From positions 1 to 64,000 of the forward strand of contig CAKNOA010000002.1 in the NCBI GenBank assembly GCA_930990065.1: DNA of 64,000 nucleotides. The letters run 5' to 3'. The DNA is from an uncultured Clostridia bacterium. GTDB taxonomy: Bacteria; Bacillota; Clostridia; Oscillospirales; Acutalibacteraceae. The notes beneath the pieces were generated by a model. It saw only the letters and a program-made list of their open reading frames with translations, was not told the DNA's origin and did no database searches. A program made the translations under genes and the position numbers. This document shows, in pieces, positions 8,279-14,867 of the stretch (positions are counted from its first letter, which is position 1; every line of letters starts with the position of its first letter).

Positions 8279-8590
8279 TTACTCTTCTTCCTCACTTTCT
8301 TCATCGTCTTCGTACATTTCTTCGAAATGGCTTTCGAAAATTTCCGACAGCTTGTTGAGCAGGTCTTCGTCTTCTACTTCCGCCAGCTGTTCTTCGCCAT
8401 CTTCTTCGATCAATTCGAAAATATAGTAGGAACCGTCCGTTTCCAGAGCATCCTGCGGATCATCGAATGCCGGCAGCAGTGCGTAAAACACACCGTCGTC
8501 GTTATCGATTTCGTCCAGAATTTCGAACTTCCATTCCTTTCCGTCTTCGTCGAGCAGGCTGATCAGATCGGCCGAAAAGTCTTGATCCAT
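8279..8590 (-). CDS. DUF1292 family acidic protein (YrzB-like)
   Basis: This 103-residue, very acidic protein of the DUF1292 family has no known activity. The family pattern is visible as LLDEDGKEWKFEILDEIDNDDGVFYALLPA, here split by acidic runs, with an Asp/Glu-only C-terminal tail. The ATG follows AAAGGAGG. In Bacillus the gene sits with ruvX (yrrK) and ireB (yrzL). Here it is alone and divergent from the large non-coding unit. Confidence 0.85.
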   Translation of the reverse strand: MDQDFSADLISLLDEDGKEWKFEILDEIDNDDGVFYALLPAFDDPQDALETDGSYYIFELIEEDGEEQLAEVEDEDLLNKLSEIFESHFEEMYEDDEESEEEE

Positions 8591-8685
8591 AAAGCCAGCC
8601 TCCTTTCTAAAACTATAGGGTGATAGGGATTCGAGTCCTATCCAAAAATAGGGGGAAGAAGCTCATCCTTCCCTTGAGCACCCCC

Positions 8686-8715
8686 ATTGTATCAAAGGAC
8701 AGGGGGTAAAGTCAA
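8686..8715 (-). promoter_or_regulatory. promoter of the DUF1292 gene
   Basis: On the minus strand TTGACT (8710-8715) and TACAAT (8686-8691) are 18 nt apart. The transcript would have a leader of roughly 90 nt containing a T-arm-like hairpin (GATAGG/CCTATC, 8622-8642). Confidence 0.7.
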
Positions 8716-8745
8716 GACTCTGTTGGGGTGCATTTGTTTATTTGC

Positions 8746-8832
8746 CAAAAAAAATACAAACTATGCAAAAAAAATAGAAATTTTTTTGAAAAACCGCTTG
8801 ACATTCTAAAAGACCCAGGGTATAATATAGCC
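8746..8832 (+). promoter_or_regulatory. very strong promoter of the large non-coding unit
   Basis: The -35 TTGACA (8798-8803) and -10 TATAAT (8821-8826) both match consensus exactly at a 17-nt spacing. The upstream 50 bases hold A and T tracts (eight A, eight A, seven T) like an UP element. This is the most canonical promoter in the window and predicts high-level transcription starting near 8833. Confidence 0.9.
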
Positions 8833-9025
8833 AGAGTTAAGAAAGAACTCAAAGGAAAAGAAAAGCTCAACAAAGAGCCGGAATCCGAAGTAAGCGGTTT
8901 GTGCCTTCTGTTCTCACAGAAAGCTGAAAAGGAAAGTGGAAGAAGTATTCCGGCAGGGGAGCGGGTTCTGCAAGGGCAGGATCAGAAAAGTTCCAACATT
9001 CTTAAAAATGAAAGGGGTGGGTCCG

Positions 9026-9082
9026 ATGGCACAGCTTAACGTAGAACAGCAGCATATGGCGGCAGATCGGGCCGCCAATTAA
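9026..9082 (+). CDS. possible 18-residue leader peptide in the large RNA
   Basis: The ATG follows AAAGGGG and the motif GGTGGGTCC and encodes MAQLNVEQQHMAADRAAN before TAA. Its last third coincides with a GGCGGC/GCCGCC hairpin. It is the 5'-most member of the motif family in this RNA and the only one giving a peptide of ordinary composition. It could be a real small peptide, a remnant of an older gene, or only part of the RNA fold. No conservation evidence is available here. Confidence 0.35.
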   Translation: MAQLNVEQQHMAADRAAN

Positions 9083-9578
9083 AATAATAGGAAGATAAAG
9101 AGTACATCTCTTTTGGATGAAAGGTTCCTTCCGATCCACCGATCATCCATCACAATTGAATAAAGAAAAATCGAGCAAAAGGAATTTTCGAAACGAGCAA
9201 GTGCAAATTTTGAAAAGACAAAAGGCTCAAACATGAAACAGATATTCCTGATAAAGAGGAGCCGAGGGGTTCGTCGAAAAGGAAAATTCCACTTCTGAAA
9301 AAATCTCTTCGTTCAACATGAAAGGAGATCGAAAGCGTAAAGAACTTTCGAAAAAACCGGAGTAACAGCGAAGAAAATTTCAAAGAAACTGGAATGGCTG
9401 AGGAGAAAAGCTGATCGGCTTTAAACACAATGGGCAAAGCCGAAAGGAAAAACCGGAAAAGTTTAAAGACCGTTTCGGTACATATCGCAAAGCTGTCTGA
9501 ATCATGACACAATCTGATGAATCACAACATTCGTAATATAGCTCGAACAAACATGATTTTGGCTTGGCAAGAAAAGCC

Positions 9579-9600
9579 GGAGGAAAATCCGATGTTCTGA
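9579..9600 (+). other. RBS-minigene motif 1 (ATG TTC TGA)
   Basis: GGAGG (9579-9583), ATG at 9592, one Phe codon, then TGA. The flanks CGGA/TCCG can pair as a 4-bp stem around the Shine-Dalgarno core. Confidence 0.55.
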
Positions 9601-9814
9601 GATAAAAAGAGCTTCGATAAAAAGGAAGAAGGGAAAGAGATTTCCCGGTTGATTCGTATCAAAGTTTGATGATTTCCCTTTTTCGGTCTGCTTTTATCGT
9701 AAAGAAGGTAAAAGGGGAACGGGAAGGAAAAGAAACGAAAAAGAAAGCGGATCATTTCCTGAAGCTTTCCTCATGAATGTGTAATCCATCCCACTTACTT
9801 AAAAATCATTCGTT

Positions 9815-9837
9815 GGAGGATATGTCCAATGTACTGA
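9815..9837 (+). other. RBS-minigene motif 2 (ATG TAC TGA)
   Basis: GGAGG (9815-9819), ATG at 9829, one Tyr codon, TGA. TTGGA and TCCAA flank the core and can form 5 bp. Confidence 0.55.
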
Positions 9838-9897
9838 GTTAATTCCGCAGAAACCCAGGTTTTCACTTTTCATCATGATTATGAAAGGATGATCACC

Positions 9898-9964
9898 ATG
9901 ATTCGTTTCTTCAGAATGCAAAAAGAAATCTCGGTAGGAGGATAGTCCCATGTACAACTAATAG
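9898..9964 (+). other. 15-codon ORF running into RBS-minigene motif 3 (ATG TAC AAC TAA TAG)
   Basis: An ATG at 9898, behind AAAGGATGATCACC, opens MIRFFRMQKEISVGG. Its TAG (9943-9945) lies inside the next motif, GGAGG at 9937-9941. That motif's ATG at 9950 is followed by Tyr, Asn and tandem stops TAA TAG. The overlap looks like a stop/re-start arrangement. Confidence 0.5.
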
Positions 9965-10250
9965 CTTCCGAATGGAAGGATGAAAATCATCTTTGATTTT
10001 TCATCACCTGTCTGACCATGATTTCAAAAGGGCAGGAGGCCGGAAACATCCGGTGTTTGGTGCTTCTGCATCATGAATATGACCGTCTAGGTGAAAAAGC
10101 CGTTTGGTTTTGTTCCCACGTTCCGTTCCCTGTTCGCTAACAGGTTTCAGAATGACAGACAGAAAAATATTTCCTTCCGGTTCCTGATGAAAAAGGCAGA
10201 CAAGGTTCTCATTTCGGAAAAGGCGAAAGAAAAAATTTCCACCCGGTTTT

Positions 10251-10337
10251 TTGGAGGATAGTCCAATGATTTGGGTCAAATATAGAAGATTTGGTAGACG
10301 TTCCGATTAAATCGAAAGGGTGAGTCCAAAGTTCTAG
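10251..10337 (+). other. 3' repeat unit A: RBS-ATG 14-codon ORF plus AAG-type motif
   Basis: TTGGAGGATAGTCCAATG (10251-10268) opens MIWVKYRRFGRRSD, ending at 10310. CGAAAGGGTGAGTCCA follows at 10313, then AAG TTC TAG (10329-10337). TTGGA/TCCAA flank the core as a 5-bp stem. Confidence 0.55.
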
Positions 10338-10416
10338 TTTCTTTTCGCCGACCCGATCCATGTTAAATGGTTCATTCGTATCGATGTTGATAGATCGCTT
10401 GCAAACCCCGATTCTT

Positions 10417-10506
10417 TTGGAGGATAGTCCGATGATTTAGGGTAAGCCACAGAAAATTTGGGTAACCGTTTTCCGTGTTTGCGAAAGGGTGAGTCCAAAA
10501 TTCTGA
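10417..10506 (+). other. 3' repeat unit B: ATG ATT TAG plus AAA-type motif
   Basis: TTGGAGGATAGTCCGATG (10417-10434) is followed by ATT TAG. The partner CGAAAGGGTGAGTCCA begins at 10482 and is followed by AAA TTC TGA (10498-10506). Core-to-partner distance is 68 nt, against 65 in unit A. Confidence 0.55.
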
Positions 10507-10540
10507 TTTTCTTTCAGCACCAATCCTTGATTCTTCATTC

Positions 10541-10642
10541 GTGGAGGTTTACTCCGATGTACTAGTGCATCACATCAAACGGAATCAAGTTTTCGAAAGG
10601 CATCGTTCCTTTCGAGAAAGGGTGAGTCCAAAGAACACGTAG
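10541..10642 (+). other. 3' repeat unit C: ATG TAC TAG plus AAG-type motif
   Basis: GTGGAGGTTTACTCCGATG (10541-10559) is followed by TAC TAG. GGAG and CTCC can pair around a 5-nt loop. The partner AGAAAGGGTGAGTCCA begins at 10615 and is followed by AAG AAC ACG TAG. The two halves are separated by the 7-8 bp CGAAAGG/CCTTTCG hairpin. Confidence 0.55.
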
Positions 10643-10666
10643 CAAATAGGCCGAAAGGTCTTGACC

Positions 10667-10710
10667 GAAGAGCTTCTCCGAGGGGGGAAGCTCTTCTTTT
10701 TTTGTTTTTT
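10667..10710 (+). terminator. intrinsic terminator of the large RNA
   Basis: The stem GAAGAGCTTC/GAAGCTCTTC (10 bp, extendable to 13) is followed by seven T, G and six T. A GGCC-GAAA-GGTC hairpin lies just before it. Confidence 0.95.
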
Positions 10711-11095
10711 TGGTGAAAGGTAGGATCAGGTGCGTACAAACGGGAACCGCCAACGGGAAATGCCAGCGGGAACACCTGAGGGGCGCGTAATACTGGCGCA
10801 GGCGCCAAGGTTTTGCCCCGGCTGCATAGGCCGGTTGCGTAACCAATCCTGTTTTTTAATGCGATCTGGGTTTTTCATCCGCTTCCCAAATCGGATGGGA
10901 GGAAAACAGTTATGCCGCAAAAAGCATGCAGTATGCAGGTTTATAAAGAAAGATGGAAAACGTGACGGAAAAGTATGGATTTTTCGTAGCGGTATGGTAT
11001 AATAGAAGCCGTACGGACATGTTGACTGGAACCGGGGACAGCCGGCTGGCTATTCGCTGCCGCTCTACCGGTTCATCGGGAGGAGATACAGACAT
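10711..11095. other. non-coding gap before the GH3 gene
   Basis: There is no credible gene here. A 6-bp pair CAGGTG/CACCTG (10727-10732 and 10773-10778) encloses three imperfect 13-bp repeats of the form CGGGAANNNCC. Further on are a palindrome GGCGCAGGCGCC, a CCGGC/GCCGG hairpin and CATCC/GGATG. A perfect TATAAT at 10998-11003 is the likely -10 for the GH3 gene, with no good -35. The first part may be a structured leader or an unlinked element. Confidence 0.5.
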
Positions 11096-13234
11096 ATGGT
11101 ACAAATGACGCATAAGCAGGCCCACGCCAAAGCGAAAGAACTGGTCGCCCAAATGACCCTGGAAGAAAAGGTCTTCCAAATGACATACAAAGCCCCCGCC
11201 ATCGAGCGGCTGGGCATTCCGGAATACAACTGGTGGAACGAAGCGCTGCACGGAGTGGCCCGGGCCGGTACGGCCACGGTTTTTCCCCAGGCTATTGCGT
11301 TAGCCGCCATGTTCGATGAAACGTACCTGCAAAAGGTCGCCGAAGTCATCGCCACCGAAGGCCGGGCCAAGCACAACGCCTATGCCGCCCAGGGTGACCG
11401 GGATATCTACAAAGGGCTTACCTTCTGGTCGCCCAACGTGAACATTTTCCGCGACCCGCGCTGGGGCCGCGGCCACGAAACCTACGGCGAAGACCCGTTC
11501 CTGACGGCCCGCATGGGGGTGGCGTTCATCCGTGGCTTGCAGGGGGACGGCAAGTACTTAAAACTGGCGGCCTGCGCCAAACACTTTGCGGTGCACAGCG
11601 GCCCGGAAGGTTTACGCCATGAATTCGACGCCAAAGTCAGCCAAAAAGATCTGTGGGAAACCTATCTGCCCGCGTTTGAAGCCTGCGTCAAAGAAGCCGA
11701 TGTGGAAAGCATCATGGGTGCGTATAACCGCACCAACGGCGAACCCTGCTGCGGCAGCCACACGCTGCTCACCGATATTTTGCGCAAAAAATGGGGCTTC
11801 CAGGGCCACGTGACCAGCGACTGCTGGGCCATTGCTGATTTCCACGAACACCACAAAGTCACCGCCAACGCGGTGGAATCCGCGGCCATGGCCATTCACA
11901 ACGGCTGCGACCTCAACTGTGGGTCGGTGTTCCTGCAAGCGTTAGCGGCGGTGCAGGAAGGGCTGCTGGACGAAAGCGATATCGACCGCGCCTGCGAAAA
12001 CCTGATGGCCACCCGCATCCGGCTGGGCATGATGGCCGACGACTGCGAATACGATGCCATCCCCTACACGGAAAACGATACCCCCGAACACCATAAAATC
12101 GCGCTGAAAGCCGCCGAAAAATCCATGGTGCTGCTGAAAAACGACGGCATTTTGCCGCTTGACCCCGCGGCGCTTTCGTCGGTGGCGGTGATCGGCCCCA
12201 ATGCCGACAGCCGCATTATGCTGCGCGGGAACTATAACGGGACGGCCTCTCGCAGCTACACCGTGCTGGAAGGGGTCCAGGCGGTGCTGGGGGACAACGT
12301 GCGGGTGTACTATTCCGAAGGGTGCCACCTGTATAAGGATTCCGTAGAAGAAGGATTGGCCCGCTCCAACGACCGGCTGGCCGAAGCGGTGTTCACCGCC
12401 CGCCAGGCCGATGTGGTGCTGCTGTGCCTGGGGCTGGACGGCGACTATGAAGGGGAAGAAGGCTGCACCAGCAACCCCTATGGCGCCGGGGATAAGGGCG
12501 ATTTGAAGCTGCCCGGCCACCAGCAGGAACTGCTCAAAGCGGTGCTGGATACCGGAAAACCCGTGGTGCTGGTGCTGGGCACCGGCAGTGCCGTAACCTT
12601 TGGCGGGGAAGAAGAACGCTGCCGCGCGATTTTGAATGTGTGGTACCCCGGCGCGCTGGGCGGCCTGGCGGCGGCCAACGTGCTGTTTGGCAGGAGTTGC
12701 CCCGGCGGCCGGCTGCCGGTTACGTTCTACCGCGGGGAACAGGATCTGCCGGACTTTACCGATTACAGCATGAAGGGCCGCACCTACCGGTATATGCAGG
12801 TGCCGGCGCTGTACCCGTTTGGATATGGGCTGACGTACGGCCGCTATACCTGTGAAAATTTGCAGGCCGAACCGGAAAGCGGCGGCGTGCGCCTTACGAT
12901 GCACGTGCAAAACGAAGGGGCCTTTACCGAAGACGTGGTGCTCGAAAGCTATGTAAAAGACCACGATTCCCCCTATGCTACGCCCAACGCCAGCCTGTGC
13001 GGCATTACCCATGTGGTGCTCGCGCCCGGCGAAGGGAAGGACGTGTCGCTTGCGATTCCCAAAGAGCGGTTTTTGTCCGTCAATGAGCAGGGCGGCCGCG
13101 TGATGGCCGGCCACCGGTATACGCTGTATCTGGGGCTGTCGCAGCCCGACGCCCGCAGCACGGCCTTAATGGGCCAAAAGCCGGAGGAAACCGAAGTGTG
13201 GTGGGAAAACGGCGGTTTTTGCAAAAGGTCTTGA
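11096..13234 (+). CDS. GH3 glycosidase, beta-xylosidase-like
   Basis: This 712-residue family 3 glycoside hydrolase cleaves terminal beta-linked sugars from short oligosaccharides. The catalytic barrel shows WWNEALHGVARAG near 46-58 (typical of beta-xylosidases), PRWGRGHETYGEDP at 121-134, KHF at 162-164 and the nucleophile Asp242 in VTSDCWAI. The alpha/beta second domain and a fibronectin-III-like end follow. No signal peptide is present, so the enzyme is cytosolic and acts on imported substrates. Xylulokinase follows 71 nt downstream, which supports xylo-oligosaccharide use, although arabinosidase or glucosidase activity is possible. Confidence 0.88.
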   Translation: MVQMTHKQAHAKAKELVAQMTLEEKVFQMTYKAPAIERLGIPEYNWWNEALHGVARAGTATVFPQAIALAAMFDETYLQKVAEVIATEGRAKHNAYAAQGDRDIYKGLTFWSPNVNIFRDPRWGRGHETYGEDPFLTARMGVAFIRGLQGDGKYLKLAACAKHFAVHSGPEGLRHEFDAKVSQKDLWETYLPAFEACVKEADVESIMGAYNRTNGEPCCGSHTLLTDILRKKWGFQGHVTSDCWAIADFHEHHKVTANAVESAAMAIHNGCDLNCGSVFLQALAAVQEGLLDESDIDRACENLMATRIRLGMMADDCEYDAIPYTENDTPEHHKIALKAAEKSMVLLKNDGILPLDPAALSSVAVIGPNADSRIMLRGNYNGTASRSYTVLEGVQAVLGDNVRVYYSEGCHLYKDSVEEGLARSNDRLAEAVFTARQADVVLLCLGLDGDYEGEEGCTSNPYGAGDKGDLKLPGHQQELLKAVLDTGKPVVLVLGTGSAVTFGGEEERCRAILNVWYPGALGGLAAANVLFGRSCPGGRLPVTFYRGEQDLPDFTDYSMKGRTYRYMQVPALYPFGYGLTYGRYTCENLQAEPESGGVRLTMHVQNEGAFTEDVVLESYVKDHDSPYATPNASLCGITHVVLAPGEGKDVSLAIPKERFLSVNEQGGRVMAGHRYTLYLGLSQPDARSTALMGQKPEETEVWWENGGFCKRS

Positions 13235-13305
13235 CAAATTCCGGAAAATTCTGCAAACTTAATAGAAAGACAACCATCCATAGGCAAGAATCGGGGGAGT
13301 TTTCT

Positions 13306-14829
13306 ATGCAATATTTAATCGGGATTGATTTAGGTACCAGCGGCACCAAAACCGTGCTGTTCGATACCAAAGGGAATGTGATCGCGCATAAAACCGTGGA
13401 ATATCCCATGTACCAGCCCCAGAACGGCTGGGCGGAACAGGACCCGCAGGATTGGTGGAACGCCGCCGCGCAGACCATCCGGTCTGTCATTACGCAAAGC
13501 GGCGTGAACCCGGCGGACATCCGCGGGCTGGGCATTTCCGGGCAGATGCACGGGCTTGTCATGCTGGATAAAGAAGGCAAGGTGCTGCGCCGCTCGATTA
13601 TCTGGTGCGACCAGCGTACCGCCAAAGAATGCGAAGAACTGACGGAAAAAGTGGGCAAAGAGCGCCTGATCGAAATCACCGCCAACCCGGCTATGACGGG
13701 CTTTACGGCTTCGAAGATTTTGTGGGTGCGCAACCACGAACCGGAGATTTACGCAAAATGCGCCCATATCCTGCTGCCGAAAGACTATGTGCGGTATGAA
13801 CTGACCGGTGAATTTGCCACCGAAGTGTCCGATGCTTCCGGTATGCAGCTGCTGGATATCAAAAACCGCTGCTGGAGTGACGAAGTACTCGAGAAACTGG
13901 ATATTGATAAAGCCCTGCTTGCCAAAGTGTACGAATCGCCGGAAGTGACCGGTACGGTCACCAAAGAAGCGGCCGCGCTCACCGGGTTGTGCGAAGGCAC
14001 GCCGGTAGTGGGCGGCGCCGGCGACAACGCCGCGGCGGCTGTCGGTACCGGTGTGGTGGAAGACGGCAAAGCGTTTGTCACCATCGGCACCAGCGGTGTG
14101 GTTTTCGCCCACACCAACGAAATGGCCATCGACCCCAAAGGCCGCGTGCACACGTTCTGCTGTGCCGTGCCGGGCTGCTGGCATGTGATGGGCGTGACCC
14201 AGGGCGCCGGGCTGAGCCTGAAGTGGTTCCGGGATAACTTCTGCCTGGAAGAAAAGGCCGTAGCGGAAGGCATGGGCAAAGACCCGTACTTCCTCATGGA
14301 CCAGCAGGCCGAACGGGTGCCCATCGGCAGCCACAAACTGCTTTACTTGCCGTACCTCATGGGCGAACGCACGCCGCACCTCGATCCCGACTGCCGTGGG
14401 GTGTTCTTCGGCCTATCGGCGATCCACACCAAATATGACATGCTGCGCGCCGTGATGGAAGGCGTCACCTTCTCCCAGCGGGACAGCGTGGAAGTACTGC
14501 GGGAAATGGGCGTGGAGCTCCACGAAATGCTGGCGTGCGGCGGCGGCGGAAGCAGCCCCCTGTGGCGGCAGATGCTGGCCGACACCTTCGCGTGCGAAGT
14601 CAAAACCGTAGTCAGCAAGGAAGGCCCGGCCCTGGGCGTGGCGATTCTGGCCGGCGTAGGCGTGGGCATTTACGACAGCGTGCAGCAGGCCTGCCGCGAA
14701 GTCATCCGCTATAAAGACCCCCAGCCGCCCATCAGCGAAAATGTACCGGTGTACGAAGCGTACTACCAGGTGTACCGTAAGCTGTACCCCGCGCTGAAAG
14801 ACAATTACAAGCAACTGGCGGCCCTGTAA
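13306..14829 (+). CDS. xylB: xylulokinase
   Basis: This FGGY-family kinase of 507 residues phosphorylates D-xylulose to xylulose 5-phosphate for the pentose phosphate pathway. The ATP and sugar motifs are clear: GIDLGTSGTKTVLFD at the start, ISGQMHGLVMLD, WCDQRT, GAGDNAAAAVGTG and GVTQGAGLSLKWFRDNF. The ATG at 13306 follows GGGGGAG; the frame is open upstream, but that part is not protein-like. A TTGACA overlaps the stop of the GH3 gene but lacks a good -10 box, so separate transcription is uncertain. No xylose isomerase gene is in the window. Confidence 0.92.
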   Translation: MQYLIGIDLGTSGTKTVLFDTKGNVIAHKTVEYPMYQPQNGWAEQDPQDWWNAAAQTIRSVITQSGVNPADIRGLGISGQMHGLVMLDKEGKVLRRSIIWCDQRTAKECEELTEKVGKERLIEITANPAMTGFTASKILWVRNHEPEIYAKCAHILLPKDYVRYELTGEFATEVSDASGMQLLDIKNRCWSDEVLEKLDIDKALLAKVYESPEVTGTVTKEAAALTGLCEGTPVVGGAGDNAAAAVGTGVVEDGKAFVTIGTSGVVFAHTNEMAIDPKGRVHTFCCAVPGCWHVMGVTQGAGLSLKWFRDNFCLEEKAVAEGMGKDPYFLMDQQAERVPIGSHKLLYLPYLMGERTPHLDPDCRGVFFGLSAIHTKYDMLRAVMEGVTFSQRDSVEVLREMGVELHEMLACGGGGSSPLWRQMLADTFACEVKTVVSKEGPALGVAILAGVGVGIYDSVQQACREVIRYKDPQPPISENVPVYEAYYQVYRKLYPALKDNYKQLAAL

Positions 14830-14867
14830 AAAGGGCGCCAGTGCCCATATGAAAGGAGTTTGACCCG

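Larger units (their letters stand above)
8833..10703 (+). ncRNA. large (about 1.87 kb) structured non-coding RNA with repeated RBS-ATG-stop motifs
   Basis: Between a perfect promoter and a perfect terminator lies a purine-rich, AT-richer stretch with no plausible protein. Many local plus-strand hairpins are visible: GAGTT/AACTC at 8834, TTCTG/CAGAA at 8906, GGCGGC/GCCGCC at 9059, CGAAAG/CTTTCG at 9330, GGCTTT/AAAGCC at 9417, GGGAAA-GAGA-TTTCCC at 9630, CTTCC/GGAAG at 9965, CCGGA/TCCGG at 10040 and CGAAAGG/CCTTTCG at 10594. The 3' half carries six GGAGG-to-ATG modules with near-immediate stops. Three alternating AAAGGGTGAGTCC modules carry AAG or AAA instead of ATG. It is larger than OLE, ROOL or GOLLD, and I do not recognise any of them here. 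Existence of a transcript is well supported; function is unknown. Confidence 0.8.

Noticed and set aside
8620..8645. tRNA fragment suggested by a T-arm-like GGGATTCGAGTCC
   Set aside because: Only one arm is present. There is no acceptor stem, D-arm, anticodon arm or CCA, so it is treated as a leader hairpin.
8728..9039. Open plus-strand frame of 103 codons across the large RNA promoter
   Set aside because: It starts upstream of the -35 box, so the natural transcript would not contain its start. It has no ribosome binding site, and its sequence is Lys-rich low complexity.
9150..9755. Two minus-strand frames (120 and 77 codons) inside the large RNA
   Set aside because: They are Phe/Ser-rich complements of the purine-rich strand, have no ribosome binding site or promoter, and oppose a clear plus-strand promoter and terminator.
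9937..10261. T4 gene 60-type translational bypass suggested by GGA GGA TAG
   Set aside because: The take-off-like codon and stop are there, but joining the flanking frames gives no continuous protein, and no landing site order is consistent.
9579..10642. CRISPR-like or insertion-sequence repeat array
   Set aside because: The repeated motif is short, spacing is irregular (about 120 to 320 nt), there are no cas genes or transposase, and the motif has an RBS-ATG layout.
8833..10703. Identity as OLE, ROOL or GOLLD RNA
   Set aside because: It is longer than these classes, its genomic context differs, and I could not recognise their conserved domains. This needs a covariance search, so I do not name it.
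10004..10846. Minus-strand frames of 91 and 94 codons over the 3' part of the RNA and the gap after it
   Set aside because: No ribosome binding sites. One crosses the terminator and the other is a composition artefact.
13198..13305. Longer xylB with 36 extra N-terminal residues
   Set aside because: The extension overlaps the GH3 coding end and is not FGGY-like. The ATG at 13306 has the ribosome binding site.
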